Part shown: in pieces, positions 33,001 to 42,012 of the stretch
Layout of the letters: every line of letters starts with the position of its first letter
Position numbering within the stretch: position 1 is the stretch's first letter
Origin: an uncultured Odoribacter sp.
GTDB lineage: Bacteria > Bacteroidota > Bacteroidia > Bacteroidales > Marinifilaceae
Direction of reading: 5' to 3'
Length of the DNA stretch: 64,000 bases
Assembly (NCBI GenBank): GCA_910588375.1
Contig: CAJUQA010000016.1
Span: forward strand, 6,341 to 70,340
Notes under the pieces: generated by a model
Seen by the model: the letters and a program-made list of their open reading frames with translations, nothing else
The model's database searches: none
What the model was told of the DNA's origin: nothing
Position numbers and translations under genes: made by a program

Positions 33001-34684
33001 CACCGTGAATGCCCTCTTTCAGCTGGATGGCATAAAAAGAATACTGGCGGACGGATATCTTGCAACGGGTCACTCCGACAGGACCGTGGCTCTTCATACG
33101 GAAATACCCTCCCTGCCTTTGAGAATAATCGGCACATTCATACCCGATAACCTGGCACTTCTGCATGGCGACCTGCATGGAAACCTGGATCTGACAGGCA
33201 CCCTTGACACCCTTTTTATTGATGGTCGACTGGCTTTCCGGAAAGCCGGGACGGAAATAGTCATGCTGGGCACCCGCTTTGCCTTCGATTCCACCGTCAT
33301 ACCTGTTCGCCAGGGGAAAATACACCTGGAAAACTTCGGAATAACGGCACCCAACAAAAAACGCCTGGAAATGAACGGTAACATAGCCCTCCTGCCTTGG
33401 GAATCCATGGGCTGTGACCTTGCGCTGGGGGCAAACAACTTCCAGATAGTCAATGTGAAAAAAAACGAAACCTCCCTTGTCTACGGCAAAGCCTACATCG
33501 ACTTGAATATCGGGCTGAACGGTGCCTTTCAGGCATTGAACCTTACGGGCCATGTGAACCTCCTCAACAACACCGTCCTGGATTACGTCTTGCGCAACTC
33601 CGCGCCCCAATTAAAAGACCATGCCCGCGACCTCGTACGCTTTGTCTCCTTCCGCGACACCACCCTGACAGAACGGGACGAACTGACAAACCGCATCAAC
33701 ACGGGCAGCTTCTCCATGAAACTATTGGTCGAAATAGGAGAGGCCGTCAGCATAAACATCAACTTATCGGAAGACGGAAACAACCGCGTCTCCATACAGG
33801 GCGGGGGAAACCTCATCTACTCCATGCCCCCCGAAAGCGGTAACAACTTAGTAGGCAAATACATACTGGGAGGGGGGACAGTACGCTACGCCATACCCGT
33901 GGTCGGAGAAAAAAACTTCACCATTCAAAGCGGAAGTTATATCGAATGGACAGGCAACCTGATGGAACCGATACTCCACATCACGGCGGCAACAGCTGCG
34001 CGGGTGAGTGTGACCGAAGACAACCAAACTTCACGTATCGTCAACTTTGAAGTACTGATTCGTATAGAAGACGATTTGCGGCAGCCGCGCATCACCTTCG
34101 ACCTGACAGCCCCGAACGACCAGGCCATTCAGACCCAATTGGCCGCCTTCTCGGCCGAAGAACGCACAAAACAGGCCATGAACCTCCTCATCTATGGCAC
34201 CTACACCGGTCCCGGAACCGTAAACACCGGAACCAACGCCAACAACACACTTAACAACTTTGTCGAAAAAGAACTCAACCAATGGACCCGGAAATACCTC
34301 AAAAACACCAACCTCACCTTTGGCATCGACACCTACAACCAGATAGGCGCCGACGGACAGGAAATCAAACGCACCGACTACTCCTACCAATTCTCCAAAC
34401 AACTCTTCAACGATAAAATCAACGTAAAAGTCGGCGGACGCATCTCCTCCGACAACGACCCGGGAACCAGCATGGAAGACAACCTCATCGACGACATCGC
34501 CATCGAATACATGTTTACCAAAAAAAGAAACCTGCTGATGAAAGTATTCCGCCACACCAACTACGAAAGCGTACTGGAAGGAGAAGTCACCCAGACAGGA
34601 GTCGGCATCGTGTGGAGAAAAAGTTTCGCAAAACTCAGGGAAATCTTCCGGGGGAAAAAACAAAAAAAACGACACGAAAACTAA
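30032..34684 (+). CDS. tamB: TamB-like translocation/assembly module protein
   Basis: A 1550-residue AsmA-like/TamB protein. Its start is GTG 30032 (MRKFWKHLLRTLL), followed by one inner-membrane helix (residues 9-30) and then about 1100 residues of repeating beta strands expected to form a long groove across the periplasm. The C-terminal DUF490 domain includes NNLVGKYILGGGTVRYAIPVVGEKNFTI, and LNLLIYGTYTG lies near the end. In Proteobacteria TamB partners TamA in outer-membrane protein insertion or lipid transport; Bacteroidota pair it with the lipoprotein TamL, encoded 4 bases downstream. The coding strand is unusually C/A-rich. Confidence 0.92.
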   Translation: MRKFWKHLLRTLLILLVLLLLLPFLAYIPAIQKYAKNKAVAYVGQHMGLKTEIGNFSLKFPFRLQIDDLLALQNNTDTLLGIGHLHLDIGLTGIFKKEIALKNLSLRKISFNYSDTLTATRLRVKLDTFRLSAPTVSWGKKQAAVSDLFLRKGDIHLSGGDSNIEKDTTSATPFDWTVDLQKIELAEIRYSMNTSSMPCLAASLERGAVTNGNINTGNRQIRVDSVEIAEGTCRIRTIAEGESTPAKPVAERQNTQDTLSPWQIEIGTASVADYAFSMKPVQGKGLELNLSRIGIRLDSIYNRGTTVKAALKDLRVVRREGGEITRMEAGIDLSERESRLTGLYLRTPDSRLRINAAAEGDMNGIIRQNPLSLTLEADIGIKDLMLFISGIPRTLEKETVQINAALSYQAQRVEIDRLQLAMPGNFKIEGQGKIASLQNWREISGHLALKGETENTGALNLPSRLTLTLNAEAEKGLLRPTFRLCEKRGCLLLTGEYSLPEEKYDLQLRADTFSLASFLPSDSLGILTAEARIKGQGLQPPHAHAQLTLDISQLEYKRHLYTGISLAALLSESRLEVNLKTADPDLLLALDLQVDSADRQYLLHLTGNVEKADLKALNLTVQEMTLATGIKINASAWPHENYSLDAAFTAIGIDEGKGIQNLGDATLLLNSSLHNTRLNLTSGDFRLDFQGDTLITGLSAQATQIATELRQQTAERHLDMTRLQHSLPRFQLYVNGRSGNIIGKYLKAKKIGFKNIGIQAEISPEQGINIQTELIKPFVGNIDFDSVTLNLNQEKQDIAYRLKLTSENGAMKDLYQVGLSGTIGQNRLTLLFHQQDRQGQTGVNIGGAFTFEDSSFNLHLFPETPVLGTVFWTLNPENQIRFYSDRRIEADLNLDYEGKTFGLRSFRGEKGEEQLKIEIKGINLAALSRSIPFVPDIGGSLTADMLLSPQRSLFRAEGKIGIDSLSYQGKKIGNTLLDLKYGLEQKTARHTVNALFQLDGIKRILADGYLATGHSDRTVALHTEIPSLPLRIIGTFIPDNLALLHGDLHGNLDLTGTLDTLFIDGRLAFRKAGTEIVMLGTRFAFDSTVIPVRQGKIHLENFGITAPNKKRLEMNGNIALLPWESMGCDLALGANNFQIVNVKKNETSLVYGKAYIDLNIGLNGAFQALNLTGHVNLLNNTVLDYVLRNSAPQLKDHARDLVRFVSFRDTTLTERDELTNRINTGSFSMKLLVEIGEAVSININLSEDGNNRVSIQGGGNLIYSMPPESGNNLVGKYILGGGTVRYAIPVVGEKNFTIQSGSYIEWTGNLMEPILHITAATAARVSVTEDNQTSRIVNFEVLIRIEDDLRQPRITFDLTAPNDQAIQTQLAAFSAEERTKQAMNLLIYGTYTGPGTVNTGTNANNTLNNFVEKELNQWTRKYLKNTNLTFGIDTYNQIGADGQEIKRTDYSYQFSKQLFNDKINVKVGGRISSDNDPGTSMEDNLIDDIAIEYMFTKKRNLLMKVFRHTNYESVLEGEVTQTGVGIVWRKSFAKLREIFRGKKQKKRHEN

Positions 34685-34688
34685 GGGC

Positions 34689-36989
34689 ATGAAAAACAGA
34701 ATATACTTTTTCCTCCTCATACTCTGCTTCTGCACCTCCTGCTCAACCACCAAAAAACTGACGGGAGACGAAACACTCTATGTGGGCGTGAAAAAAATAG
34801 AAATAGAAACCCCGAAAAAACTCAAACTGGAAAACCGGCAAAAATCGGCAATCACCTCGCCACTCTCCTATCCGCCCAACAACCCGTTGATTTCCCCTTA
34901 CTACCGCACCCCTTTTCCCATTGGCCTGTGGGTCTACAACTGGAACATAAAAAAAGAAAAAGGACTAAAATGGTGGCTCTACCGCCAACTGGCAAAGAAA
35001 CCCGTACTCCTGTCGGACGTACAGCCCGACCTGCGCCTCAAAATGGTAGAAAACAACTTGAAAGACTACGGCTTCTTTGAAATCCGCCACTCCTACGAAA
35101 TCATCCCCCGCAAACACAACCCCCGCAAAGCGAAAATCTCCTACCGGGTGGAACTTCCCGAACCTTATCGCTTGAACACCGTCGCCTTATGGGGATGGCC
35201 TCCGGCCATGGACACCATCCTTCACAATAGCATGCCCTACTCCCTGCTCAAACCCGGCAACCAATACGATGTCAATGAAATGGAACAGGAAAGACAACGC
35301 CTCACAAGCCTCTTGAGAAACCTCGGATATTACTACTTCCAATCCGACTACATCGAATTTCTGGCCGATACCACACAACACCCCCGGAAAGTGGACTTGC
35401 GCATCGGTATCAAACAAGGAGTACCGGATGCGGCCTTTCGTCCCTACCGCATTGAAAACGTGGAAATCTCCCTCTCCGGCTCGGCAAATGAAGGAACCAG
35501 GGACACCCTCGTGAAAGAGGGCATACAACTGGATTACATCCCGCCCCAGACATTAAAAGACAAATTCATCGTAAACGCCGTACAACTTCGGCCGGGACAG
35601 CTCTATTCCGCCTGGAGGCAAAACCGTACGCAAGTCAATTTAGTGCAACTCGGCGTATTCAAATATGCCAACCTGAGCATCAGACCGACAGACACCATCA
35701 CCTCCGGGAAATTAGACTTTAAAATTGACGCCGTCTATGCACTGCCCATAGAAACCGAAGTGGAAGTCGATGTCTCCTCCAAATCCAACAACCTCCTGGG
35801 ACCCGGACTCACTCTCAGTCTCAGCAACCGCAACATCTTCCGGCGGGCGGAAACCTTCTCCCTCAAACTGACCGGCGCCTACGAATGGCAAATAGGAGGC
35901 ACCAAAAACACGAACGACAAAGGATTGATAAACTCCTACGAACTTGGACTCAACCTCAACCTCTCCATACCCCGTCTTTCGCCGCGCTTCATGAAAACAA
36001 ACGCCGACAGGCAGGAGAGAACAAACTTCCAGATTGGGACCGACTTCCTCAACCGGCACAGCTACTTCCGCATGATATCCTTCTGGGGCAATGCCTCCTA
36101 CGACTTCTTCTCCTCCCGGAGAAACCACCATTCCCTCATTCCTTTCAAACTGACCTACACCCATTTGTTGCGCACCTCCCACGAATTTGACTCCACATTG
36201 AACAATAATCCCGCCATCGCTCTCAGTTTCAGAAACCAGTTCATACCCTCCATGTCCTATACTTATACATTTGACCGGGCTGCTACCTACCGGAATCCGA
36301 ACAGACTATTCTGGCAGACTTCCCTCACACAGGCCGGGAATATCCTCTCCGGAGTGGAATACCTGGTGGGGAAAAAGGGAAGTGGTAAAAAAATCTTCGG
36401 GAACGTCTACTCCCAATTTTTGAAACTGACCAGTGAAATCATCAAATACCGGCAGGTATCCGACAACTCGCTGGTGGCGGTGCGCTTCATGGGAGGCATC
36501 GGGTATGCTTACGGCAACACGAAAGTCATGCCCTACAGCGAACAATTTTATATCGGAGGAGCCAACAGCATCCGGGCATTCCGGATCCGTTCCATCGGAC
36601 CGGGCAGTTACCATCCCCAAAACCAGAGCGTGACAGCCTATCTCGACCAGACGGGAGATATAAAACTGGAAGCTGACATCGGCTATCGCTTTAAAATCGC
36701 CGGCCGCCTGTACGGTGCCTTATTTATGGATGCCGGCAACGTCTGGCTGCTGCGGAAAGAAAAAGAACGTCCCGGAGGAGAATTCCGTCTGAAGGGATTA
36801 TGGAAAGAAATAGCCCTCGGCACCGGAGTCGGACTGCGTTATGATATCACATACATCGTGATTCGCGCCGACCTGGGAATTGCTTTGCATGCACCTTACG
36901 ACACCGGTAAAAACGGATATTTCAACATCCGCAATTACGGATTTAAAGACGGACTCGTACTGAACCTGGCCATTGGTTATCCCTTTTGA
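34689..36989 (+). CDS. tamL: TamL, lipoprotein-type BamA/TamA family barrel
   Basis: A 766-residue Omp85-family protein. A lipoprotein signal ends at C18 (CFCTSC), the feature that separates Bacteroidota TamL from classical TamA. POTRA-like domains span roughly residues 20-350 (LKMVENNLKDYGFFEI, PGQLYSAWRQNRTQVNLVQLGVFKY), and the barrel spans 360-766 with the conserved EQFYIGGANSIRAFRIRSIGPGSY loop-6 motif (the VRGF-like element reads IRAF) and a terminal aromatic. It follows TamB by 4 bases and is surely cotranscribed. Confidence 0.92.
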   Translation: MKNRIYFFLLILCFCTSCSTTKKLTGDETLYVGVKKIEIETPKKLKLENRQKSAITSPLSYPPNNPLISPYYRTPFPIGLWVYNWNIKKEKGLKWWLYRQLAKKPVLLSDVQPDLRLKMVENNLKDYGFFEIRHSYEIIPRKHNPRKAKISYRVELPEPYRLNTVALWGWPPAMDTILHNSMPYSLLKPGNQYDVNEMEQERQRLTSLLRNLGYYYFQSDYIEFLADTTQHPRKVDLRIGIKQGVPDAAFRPYRIENVEISLSGSANEGTRDTLVKEGIQLDYIPPQTLKDKFIVNAVQLRPGQLYSAWRQNRTQVNLVQLGVFKYANLSIRPTDTITSGKLDFKIDAVYALPIETEVEVDVSSKSNNLLGPGLTLSLSNRNIFRRAETFSLKLTGAYEWQIGGTKNTNDKGLINSYELGLNLNLSIPRLSPRFMKTNADRQERTNFQIGTDFLNRHSYFRMISFWGNASYDFFSSRRNHHSLIPFKLTYTHLLRTSHEFDSTLNNNPAIALSFRNQFIPSMSYTYTFDRAATYRNPNRLFWQTSLTQAGNILSGVEYLVGKKGSGKKIFGNVYSQFLKLTSEIIKYRQVSDNSLVAVRFMGGIGYAYGNTKVMPYSEQFYIGGANSIRAFRIRSIGPGSYHPQNQSVTAYLDQTGDIKLEADIGYRFKIAGRLYGALFMDAGNVWLLRKEKERPGGEFRLKGLWKEIALGTGVGLRYDITYIVIRADLGIALHAPYDTGKNGYFNIRNYGFKDGLVLNLAIGYPF

Positions 36990-37040
36990 CATCCAATATC
37001 AACACATAGAATCCATAGGGATAACCATTGGTGTCTCTGA

Positions 37041-37727
37041 TTAAGACAACAGACAGACCGACGGTGAAGCCTTTTTGCCGTCCGCACTGGTCGCGAAAAC
37101 ATACACGGCAGCCTCTTCCACCCGTAAGTGCTTGCTTACAATCTTGAAACACCTCTCGTCTGCCACCCCGCGTGCGCCTAAGGAAAAAATCCGGAACTGC
37201 GGCCGCTTCCCGATACTCACCACCACTCCGTACAACTCGTCGTCGCGGAAACGGCACGGACTTTCCAACCCCATCTCCTGGCGGATGAACCGCACCGATT
37301 GAGTTTCTGCATCCACCGTTGCTGTTACACCCTCCGGCGTCCCCAAGCTGCCATCCGATACCTGCAACCGGGAAAAATCGATTTCCCCCTCAAACTCCTG
37401 TGGTGCCCGCTTTTGTACATTCACTTTCTTCTCCGGTTTGATTTTGGTCACGGTCACTGCAGTCTTCACATTCGCACGGATAAAACCCTGCATACCTGCC
37501 GGAAACCGTTTCTCACCCGGAAAACCCACCTGAATGACAGGCAGCAGAAACCGTCCCGTCTTCACCACCGTTCCGAAAGCCTCACAATGCCGTTTCTGCT
37601 GTTCGCTCTTTGGGGTCGGCATAACTCCTTCGGAACGACAAAGCATTTTTCCATCCCGTCCCTTATACAGGATGACATGCCCCAGCCTCCCGCTGAACTT
37701 GCCCAGTGTACTTTTTACGATAGCCAT
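37041..37727 (-). CDS. DUF6266 family protein
   Basis: A 228-residue protein; ATG 37727 (MAIVKSTLGKFSGRLGHVILY) gives the standard DUF6266 opening, in which a small conserved N-terminal motif with GKxSGxxGxV and KGxxxxR is followed by beta-rich repeats (DFSRLQVSDGSLGTPEGV, YGVVVSIGKRPQ) and a short hydrophobic end (SPSVCLLS). An in-frame ATG nine codons upstream is less likely. No signal peptide. The family is widespread in Bacteroidota and of unknown function. It is divergent from a distant relative at 37954. Confidence 0.75.
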   Translation of the reverse strand: MAIVKSTLGKFSGRLGHVILYKGRDGKMLCRSEGVMPTPKSEQQKRHCEAFGTVVKTGRFLLPVIQVGFPGEKRFPAGMQGFIRANVKTAVTVTKIKPEKKVNVQKRAPQEFEGEIDFSRLQVSDGSLGTPEGVTATVDAETQSVRFIRQEMGLESPCRFRDDELYGVVVSIGKRPQFRIFSLGARGVADERCFKIVSKHLRVEEAAVYVFATSADGKKASPSVCLLS

Positions 37728-37754
37728 ACTGTCATGAAAAAATTCTATAAACAA

Positions 37755-37953
37755 ATATAGTCATAAAATAACAAAATTACAAATAAATCCCATTGAGAAT
37801 ACAAATCAATACCAACTAAAAGCCTATTGAAAGCCTATTATAACACTATTAAAAGCCTATTTATTATAAGCTTTTAATACCTTTTTATTTGTATATATAA
37901 AAAGTATTTATAATATTTGTAATGTAATTTAGTTGTAATTAAACCTTAATTGT
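37755..37953. promoter_or_regulatory. AT-rich divergent regulatory region with AAAGCCTATT repeats
   Basis: About 200 bases between two divergent DUF6266-type genes, far more AT-rich than either. It holds three direct repeats of AAAGCCTATT at 37819-37828, 37830-37839 and 37852-37861, followed by an AAGCTTTTAATAC element, like a small array of regulator-binding sites. Confidence 0.5.
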
Positions 37954-38616
37954 GTGAAAGAGACGCCATTGAATTTATTGAGAGAGATAGTGAAAGGCAG
38001 TGGTCCTATCCGGGTGGGAGGTATGACCTATTATGTACGCAACGGTAAATTTCAGGCGTGCGCCTCCAAACGGGCCGGGCGGAAAGAAAGGACGGAAAAG
38101 GAGATAGCCTCGAGCGACCATTTCGCAGAAGTACGGACACTTTGGAAAATGTATCGTCGGGCGGTAGGGGAATTGCCCGTCTGGCGGATGGCAGCCCGGG
38201 AGGTGGGAGCCGCCAAAAGCGACAGCTTGTTTCACTCGCTCAACGGAGCATGCGTGCGACCGCAGGAAGGTGTCTGGGCATTTTCCGCATTCCGCTTTGC
38301 TACCGGGTCATTGGATGTGCCGGTGCTCAAATCTGTGCAGCGGGAAGGATGGCAGGTGGCCTTAGAGTGGGAGAACGACGGGGCACAGGCGGAAGTGCGC
38401 AAAAAAGACAGGGTATATGTGGGCTACTTCTATGACACCCAACCCCAAGTACCGCAACTGGCACTAACGGAAAACGGGCGCAGACAGGACGGGCGCATAC
38501 TAATCAATATTCCCCCCATGGGACAGCCGGAAGGCACACCGTTGCACCTCTACCTCTTCTTCGGGTCGGAAAAAAACGACCGCTTCTCCCCAAGCGTCTA
38601 TCTCCTCGCGGAATAA
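37954..38616 (+). CDS. DUF6266-like protein
   Basis: A 220-residue protein from GTG 37954. The layout mirrors the divergent neighbour: a short N-terminal motif (IRVGGMTYYVRNGKF), a basic patch, a helical WKMYRRAVGELPVW segment and beta strands ending SPSVYLLAE, compared with SPSVCLLS in the neighbour. I infer a diverged paralogue; the function is unknown and no signal peptide is present. An alternative start further upstream is not available because the region is closed by stops. Confidence 0.6.
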   Translation: MKETPLNLLREIVKGSGPIRVGGMTYYVRNGKFQACASKRAGRKERTEKEIASSDHFAEVRTLWKMYRRAVGELPVWRMAAREVGAAKSDSLFHSLNGACVRPQEGVWAFSAFRFATGSLDVPVLKSVQREGWQVALEWENDGAQAEVRKKDRVYVGYFYDTQPQVPQLALTENGRRQDGRILINIPPMGQPEGTPLHLYLFFGSEKNDRFSPSVYLLAE

Positions 38617-38691
38617 ATTTCAGGAGCTTGATATTAGCATGTTTGCAAATATTTTTTTATTTCATGAATGTGAAATTTTGCAATTTTCAGC

Positions 38692-38699
38692 TAAATTTG
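38692..38699 (+). promoter_or_regulatory. candidate promoter -7 element for the metzincin lipoprotein operon
   Basis: TAAATTTG matches the TAnnTTTG consensus 30 bases before the ATG. A clear TTTG at the -33 distance is missing, so only the core is supported. Confidence 0.4.
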
Positions 38700-38729
38700 C
38701 TGCTTCTTTGGTAAAAAATAGCTATATAA

Positions 38730-40796
38730 ATGATGAAAAAAGTTTTTGTATTCAGCTTTCGAATACTGTTTTTCAGTGTTTTTTTATTGACCGGTTGTAC
38801 AAAAGATCATGTTGACAATAATGTGGAAGAAGAGAAAGTTTATGAGGGATTTCCCATTTGTTTGTATACAGCCGATTACAATGACAATAATACGTATTAC
38901 CTGCTCAATGATGATGAGCCGGCGGATGTCTTTTTCGACCCGAATCAGCGGAGTTTCTATGTAGACCAACCGTTGCAGTTGTCGATGGATGATGAGCATT
39001 ATTTTCAATTACGGTTTTATAGTCCCAGAGCTTTGCCTGATGTGACTATTTGGGCTAAAATGGAGGGCTATGACGAAGAGTTTGCATTGTTGAAACTGGA
39101 GAAAATTCTGCCTTTTCAGCAATTGCGGGTTAAAATTCCATTTGCGACGCAAGATATGGAGGCACTTACCCGTAGCGGAAAGAAAATTAAAATTATGGCT
39201 AATCCGCATTTGGAAAGCAGCAGTTTGAGTTTTACGGTCGAATGTGAGGCTCCGTATTATAAAACTCTTCAAACGATAAAGAGTCATTGTCGTATCCGTT
39301 TCCAGAATTTCTGTCTGGTTAGTGAAACGACCTACGGCAAATGGCCGTTGCGTGCATATCAGGCACGCGAAGGAGTGGCGATAGCGTTGAACATGTTCTA
39401 CATGTTTTCCTGTCCGGAGTTTGAGGCAGCGTTGAAAGATTGGGGGCCGCTTTATTCGGATAATAGCCAGACCCTTGTCGACAAGGATGCTCTTATCAAA
39501 AGGGCGTTGGCTCATGGCGAACTTAAATTCGGCAATGTCGCTACCGGTGTTTTGGGGCTCGGAGGTGGTGGTATTTTTTGCCTTTGTGCCGAACTTTTTG
39601 TTTGGCATTATGCAGATGATAAGAATGATACCGAAACCATTTTTCACGAATTTGCCCATTGCATCGGCTACAGCCACTCCGGCAATATGACCTACGGTGG
39701 GTCGACCGGATGGACTGCTTTGTGTGACAAGATGTATGTCGAGTTGTCGTTGGCGAAGAAGTTGCCTGTCTACTCGCGTCGTTTTCTGAATACCCGAAGA
39801 ACGGCGAAGAATATGTATAACAATGCCAATGGTTATCAACCCTCGAAATATGTTATCGAAGATCCCGAACTGGACGCGATTGACGGCGGTCTTTCAAAAG
39901 GGGAAGGTTTTTTGACAACCGATTTCGGTGAAGAGGAGGATGCACAGGCTCTCTCGTTCAAGCTCGACTATACCACTGCCCAAACTGGAGAGAAAGACTA
40001 TATGCCGCGCAGTGTGTCGGTGTATGGTGACAAAATGTATGTGACGAATGACATACGTCAGGCAAATTGGACGTGGGATGTATACGACTTGTCGTCTGGC
40101 AGCCCTGTGCTTGAAAAAAGAATGACCCAATGGAAGAATCCCAGTAACGGCAATACGATAAATATCGGACAACCGGACGATATTCTTCGTTCGCACGATA
40201 AAATCTATTTAGCGGGAAGCAATAATTCGCTCTTTGTATTCGACGCCGGGAGTTATGAATGTACTGCTATGCTGGGACTTGGATTTAATGCCGTAGGCAT
40301 GGCTGCCACGAATGGGCTTGTGTATGCTTACCGGGGGAATGTGAGGGCATTCCCCGAACATGATTTCTCTCATGGTTATATAGCTACGAGCGATAATTTT
40401 GAAGCCCACTCCAGTAACTCGATGACGGCAGATTATGCAGGTAATGTTTATGCTGTATCTTATCACTTGAAAAAGTTGATTCGGGTGGATTCTAAATATT
40501 TGATGGCGTCTAAATTGACTGCTGGCGACGAATTGACTTTTGAAGCGAATCCGTTGGGTGCGGCATGGAGTTCCGACGGGCGACTGTTTGTTTCTTTTGC
40601 CAAAACAGAACAAAACGGACCGAGATTTTGTGAGGTAGACCCGAAAACCGGAGAAATTATCCGGGATTTCACGACCATCGGTGATATAACACTGAACAAT
40701 CCGGCAAAATGTTTAATTCGCCGCAATACGCTTTTCATTGTAGACCGTGTCGGCGGTTTGTGTATCCATGCGATACCGATGAGTAAACTTAAATAA
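38730..40796 (+). CDS. lipoprotein with metzincin-type HExxHxxGxxH motif and beta-propeller domain
   Basis: A 688-residue lipoprotein (signal MMKKVFVF...LLTGC, acylated C23). The N-terminal ~180 residues are beta-rich. The zinc site reads HEFAHCIGYSH (H306, E307, H310, H316), the full metzincin consensus, followed at once by GNMTYGG, which could supply a methionine turn. From about residue 420 the sequence becomes an NHL/YVTN-like propeller (GDKMYVTNDI, HDKIYLAGSNNSLFVFDAG, NGLVYAYRGNVRAF, VDRVGGLCIHAI). Probably a surface-exposed protease acting on host or microbial proteins; the substrate is unknown. The next gene, 22 bases on, encodes a second propeller lipoprotein. Confidence 0.75.
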   Translation: MMKKVFVFSFRILFFSVFLLTGCTKDHVDNNVEEEKVYEGFPICLYTADYNDNNTYYLLNDDEPADVFFDPNQRSFYVDQPLQLSMDDEHYFQLRFYSPRALPDVTIWAKMEGYDEEFALLKLEKILPFQQLRVKIPFATQDMEALTRSGKKIKIMANPHLESSSLSFTVECEAPYYKTLQTIKSHCRIRFQNFCLVSETTYGKWPLRAYQAREGVAIALNMFYMFSCPEFEAALKDWGPLYSDNSQTLVDKDALIKRALAHGELKFGNVATGVLGLGGGGIFCLCAELFVWHYADDKNDTETIFHEFAHCIGYSHSGNMTYGGSTGWTALCDKMYVELSLAKKLPVYSRRFLNTRRTAKNMYNNANGYQPSKYVIEDPELDAIDGGLSKGEGFLTTDFGEEEDAQALSFKLDYTTAQTGEKDYMPRSVSVYGDKMYVTNDIRQANWTWDVYDLSSGSPVLEKRMTQWKNPSNGNTINIGQPDDILRSHDKIYLAGSNNSLFVFDAGSYECTAMLGLGFNAVGMAATNGLVYAYRGNVRAFPEHDFSHGYIATSDNFEAHSSNSMTADYAGNVYAVSYHLKKLIRVDSKYLMASKLTAGDELTFEANPLGAAWSSDGRLFVSFAKTEQNGPRFCEVDPKTGEIIRDFTTIGDITLNNPAKCLIRRNTLFIVDRVGGLCIHAIPMSKLK

Positions 40797-40818
40797 AATC
40801 TGTAAAATCCAAAGAACG

Positions 40819-42012
40819 ATGAAATCATATATTTATCTTATATTGTTGTTGGTTTACGGAATCTTTGCTGTACAATGCTCTGATTCGGATGATGATACTC
40901 CTGACGATACATCTTCCGAGAATGGCTCTGATAATAGCTCTGATGATGGTAATTATACCAGTTTCTGGTATTATTCCTATGAAGCTGTTGAAACAATCAC
41001 TTATGAAGAGATGAAATTAGGGAAAAGTGAGGAGTTCTGTCCCTATGCCGTGGCTGCTTACGGCGATACGCTTTTGGTTGCCAATTGCGGTACTGCCGGT
41101 AATAGTCTGATTTTATTCAGCAAGAAAGATAGTCGTCCGTTTCGAACGATAAAGACGTGGAAAGTGAACGGGCAGGAAAAGACGTTTACCAGCAAGATTA
41201 ATGCAATTGTAGTGGCGGATGACCGACTTTATGTGGCGGAACAACAATCATTAATTCACGTATTCTCGTTGCCCGATTTTGAATATCTTTCCTGTATCGG
41301 TAATGGCAGTTGGAAAGGACCTGTATTTCAGGCTCAGGCGATAGCCGTGACGAAAGGATTGCTTTTTGCCCGCGATAAAGACGGTAAAATCAGTGTATAT
41401 AAAGAATCGGACGTTACTTCGGAAAATTATCAGAAAATCAACCGGTATAAGCAAGCGGGACCCGGTGCGGGCAATTCGTCGAACAATGGTTTTGCTGCCC
41501 ACTATATGGAGGTTGACGAGGAGGGGCATATTATGTTGACGGGGTATGAAGCCCAGGCGTTCCGCATACTCGATCCCTCACTGATAAACGATGATTTTAA
41601 AAATGGTACGAATATCGATATTGCCGAGAAGACATGGGCATTACCGTTTAAACCCAAGACTTTTGCAATAACAGCAGACCGGATTTATACCACGGGTTCC
41701 AATGACGTTATTAATATTTATGATTGTGAACAAAAGGAGTGGGTTAAAACGCTCAAATCCATTAAAGGCTTCGCATTTTCAATACCGGAACGCATTTATC
41801 GGGAGAGTGACGAATGCTTATGGGTGTCGGACACCAAAAATCGGGCTCTTGTAAAAATGGGTGTATTCAAAGGTGAGATACGTGAATACGAATCCGTAAG
41901 CGAGGGAATTGTTAGAGTATATGACATTCAAACTCGCAACAGTGAAACAGCATCCGTATTCTATGTTAATATTAAAACCCATGAAATCGTTGATCCTTCG
42001 GAATGGGAATAA
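40819..42012 (+). CDS. surface lipoprotein with beta-propeller repeats
   Basis: A 397-residue lipoprotein: the signal is followed by C20 and SDSDDDTPDD, an acidic stretch right after the lipidated cysteine as in Bacteroidota lipoprotein export signals for surface display. Residue -1 is Gln, atypical for a lipobox. An S/D/N-rich linker leads to strands of a propeller (PYAVAAYGDTLLVANCG, IVVADDRLYVAEQQSLIHVF, FAITADRIYTTGSNDVINIY, LWVSDTKNRALVKMG) like those in the protease upstream. Likely a partner or binding subunit of that protein. Its last 10 bases overlap the RluA-type gene. Confidence 0.65.
   Translation: MKSYIYLILLLVYGIFAVQCSDSDDDTPDDTSSENGSDNSSDDGNYTSFWYYSYEAVETITYEEMKLGKSEEFCPYAVAAYGDTLLVANCGTAGNSLILFSKKDSRPFRTIKTWKVNGQEKTFTSKINAIVVADDRLYVAEQQSLIHVFSLPDFEYLSCIGNGSWKGPVFQAQAIAVTKGLLFARDKDGKISVYKESDVTSENYQKINRYKQAGPGAGNSSNNGFAAHYMEVDEEGHIMLTGYEAQAFRILDPSLINDDFKNGTNIDIAEKTWALPFKPKTFAITADRIYTTGSNDVINIYDCEQKEWVKTLKSIKGFAFSIPERIYRESDECLWVSDTKNRALVKMGVFKGEIREYESVSEGIVRVYDIQTRNSETASVFYVNIKTHEIVDPSEWE

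Noticed and set aside
37819..37861. CRISPR-like repeats
   Set aside because: Only three 10-base repeats with spacings of 11 and 22 bases and no cas genes; better read as operator or promoter repeats.
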